Assembly (NCBI GenBank): GCA_958427375.1
Contig: CAUABY010000029.1
Span: 1-13,933 of the forward strand
Direction: 5' to 3'
DNA from: an uncultured Eubacteriales bacterium
GTDB taxonomy: Bacteria; Bacillota; Clostridia; Oscillospirales; Oscillospiraceae
DNA: 13,933 nt
Shown here: piece after piece, positions 12,870 to 13,933 of the stretch
Layout: every line of letters starts with the position of its first letter
Position numbering within the stretch: position 1 is the first letter of the stretch
The notes under the pieces: model-generated
The model's input: only the letters and a program-made list of their open reading frames with translations
The model's database searches: none
Told to the model about the DNA's origin: nothing
Position numbers and translations under genes: made by a program

Positions 12870-13515
12870 GATAACGGGCGTTGAGCTTGTAACCTTCGAC
12901 ATGGATGGAACCTTAATCGACGATGAATGGGCGCACGAACAGGCAAAAGAAGAAATTGCACACTCAATCGGCGCCCATGGTGACCTTGACCTGGCCGAAT
13001 ACACCGGCAGATCCAACCGGAAATTCTGGCAGCATATTTTGGATAAATTCGGACTCAGCGGCGATGTGGAGGAGCTGACGGCAAGGCAGTTCAAGAGAGT
13101 TCTTGAGCTGTGTGCCGAGAGAAATCAGCCCGCCTCTTACGGATTGACGGAGGCCGTGATGCACCTGAAGTCCAAAAGCATCAAGGTCGCAGTGACCTCC
13201 GGCTCGGATGAGCATTTTGTGGATGAAATTCTGGAGCTGCTCAAGCTCACGCCGTATTTTGATGTCAAGGTGTCCAAGGAGCATGTCAAAGAGGTGAAAC
13301 CGTCTCCTGACATATACCTGAAAGCACTGGAGTTTGCCGGGGTCAGCCCGGAACACGCAATCGGCGTGGAGGACAGCAACTCAGGCTGTTCGGCGCTGCA
13401 CGCCGCAGGGATGCGCTGCATCGGCTATACCAACCGCGGCGCGAATCCCCAGAGCCTGGCGGAGGCCGACAGGAAGATTGACACAATGCTTGAGCTTATA
13501 GAAATGGTTGATTGA
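12862..13515 (+). CDS. HAD-superfamily hydrolase, beta-phosphoglucomutase/phosphatase-like
   Basis: This cytoplasmic phosphatase or phosphomutase acts on small phosphorylated molecules through a phospho-aspartate. The four HAD motifs are present in 217 residues: FDMDGT (D13 nucleophile, D15), TSG (112-114), lysine 146 in VKPSPDIYL, and EDSNSG (E170, D171). A helical cap lies between motifs I and II (about 20-95), as in the beta-phosphoglucomutase group. Members include sugar phosphatases and glycerol-3-phosphate or 2-deoxyglucose-6-phosphate phosphatases, so the activity is open. The start taken is GTG 12862, which overlaps the ATPase stop. An in-frame GTG at 12853 would add three residues and cannot be excluded. 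Its place in a UgpBAEC-like operon suggests it removes phosphate from the imported or isomerised compound. Confidence 0.87.
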   Translation: MTKITGVELVTFDMDGTLIDDEWAHEQAKEEIAHSIGAHGDLDLAEYTGRSNRKFWQHILDKFGLSGDVEELTARQFKRVLELCAERNQPASYGLTEAVMHLKSKSIKVAVTSGSDEHFVDEILELLKLTPYFDVKVSKEHVKEVKPSPDIYLKALEFAGVSPEHAIGVEDSNSGCSALHAAGMRCIGYTNRGANPQSLAEADRKIDTMLELIEMVD

Positions 13516-13519
13516 TATT

Positions 13520-13933
13520 ATGGGGAGCGGGCAAAGAAAAGAAATGCTGCGGGCGGCTGCGGACGACTTCTGGGACATGATACTGCTGAATATTGTGTAC
13601 GTCTTTACCTGCCTGCCGGTTATTACATACGGCGCGGCAACAGGCGCGCTGTACTCCACGGTTTCCCGGCTGGGGGAAAAGCGAATGCACGGCGGCGCGC
13701 TGAGAATGTACTGGGGCTTGCTCAGGAAAAGCTTCGGCAGGGCAAGCCTGCTCTGGTGCGCGGTTTTGGCGGTGGCGGGGCTTTCGGCCTTTGACCTCGC
13801 CGTAATTGCGCGCATGCCGACAGCGGTGCGGTACTGCTCGTACGGTTTACAGTTTTCCGTTTTGCTGCTGCTTCAGGCCGTTGTTACTCTGGGCTTCCCC
13901 ATTGCTTCGGAGGCGGGACTTCAGTTTAAGGAT
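13520..13933 (+). CDS. DUF624/YesL-like membrane protein (N-terminal part, runs off the window)
   Basis: 138 codons are visible and remain open to the window end. The start reads MGSGQRKEML, then FWDMILLNIVYVF (17-29) and CLPVITYGAATGALYS (31-46). That pattern of first membrane segment plus LPV-T-GAA-ALYS loop is characteristic of the DUF624/YesL family. Two more hydrophobic segments follow (about 75-97 and from about 112). The family's function is not established; its genes recur in carbohydrate-use operons of Firmicutes next to ABC importers, as here. The ATG is four bases after the HAD stop and has only a weak ribosome site, so translation may depend on coupling to the HAD gene. An in-frame ATG at 13544 is an alternative. 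Confidence 0.85.
   Translation, partial: MGSGQRKEMLRAAADDFWDMILLNIVYVFTCLPVITYGAATGALYSTVSRLGEKRMHGGALRMYWGLLRKSFGRASLLWCAVLAVAGLSAFDLAVIARMPTAVRYCSYGLQFSVLLLLQAVVTLGFPIASEAGLQFKD

Overview
The window looks like chromosome of an anaerobic, moderately G+C-rich Gram-positive bacterium, most likely a clostridial (Oscillospiraceae-like) Firmicute. This is inferred from AGGAGG-type ribosome sites, several GTG starts, a TagO-type transferase, a lipoprotein binding protein rich in cysteine, and a LacI/UgpBAEC/DUF624 sugar locus. No rRNA, tRNA, CRISPR array, transposase or phage gene is visible.

Left part (1-5750), housekeeping. The 3' end of an unknown plus-strand gene is followed by a terminator and a run of hairpins. 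Next come glutamyl-tRNA synthetase (gltX, minus) and tryptophanyl-tRNA synthetase (trpS, plus), fired from back-to-back promoters whose -35 boxes overlap. trpS continues after 24 bases into a membrane GlcNAc-1-phosphate transferase (tagO-like). A shared hairpin then separates tagO from a convergent minus-strand operon of three small proteins that I do not recognise (79, 153 and 100 aa). Divergent from that operon is a YfcE/MJ0936-type phosphodiesterase.

Middle (5749-6271), a 523-base region with no convincing gene. It holds a degraded-looking open frame, three perfect 14-bp tandem repeats, a strong hairpin, an AT-only inverted repeat, a possible structured RNA, and an element that reads as a terminator on the minus strand and as a near-consensus promoter on the plus strand.

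Right part (6272-13933), a regulated uptake and catabolic locus. A LacI-family regulator (minus) diverges from a plus-strand operon: UgpB-like binding lipoprotein, TIM-barrel sugar isomerase/epimerase, two UgpA/UgpE-like permeases, a UgpC/MsmX-like ATPase, a beta-phosphoglucomutase-like HAD hydrolase, and a DUF624/YesL-like membrane protein cut by the window end. Overlapping or closely spaced genes and good ribosome sites support one transcript. The likely scheme is: the lipoprotein captures a polar solute (glycerol-phosphate-like, or a sugar or polyol); the permease pair with the ATPase imports it; the TIM-barrel and HAD enzymes process it; the LacI protein represses until an inducer binds. 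The substrate cannot be read from the sequence. Both permeases have lost the conserved glycine of the EAA coupling loop, and the LacI protein lacks the usual hinge-helix motif. These are the most notable departures from the families.
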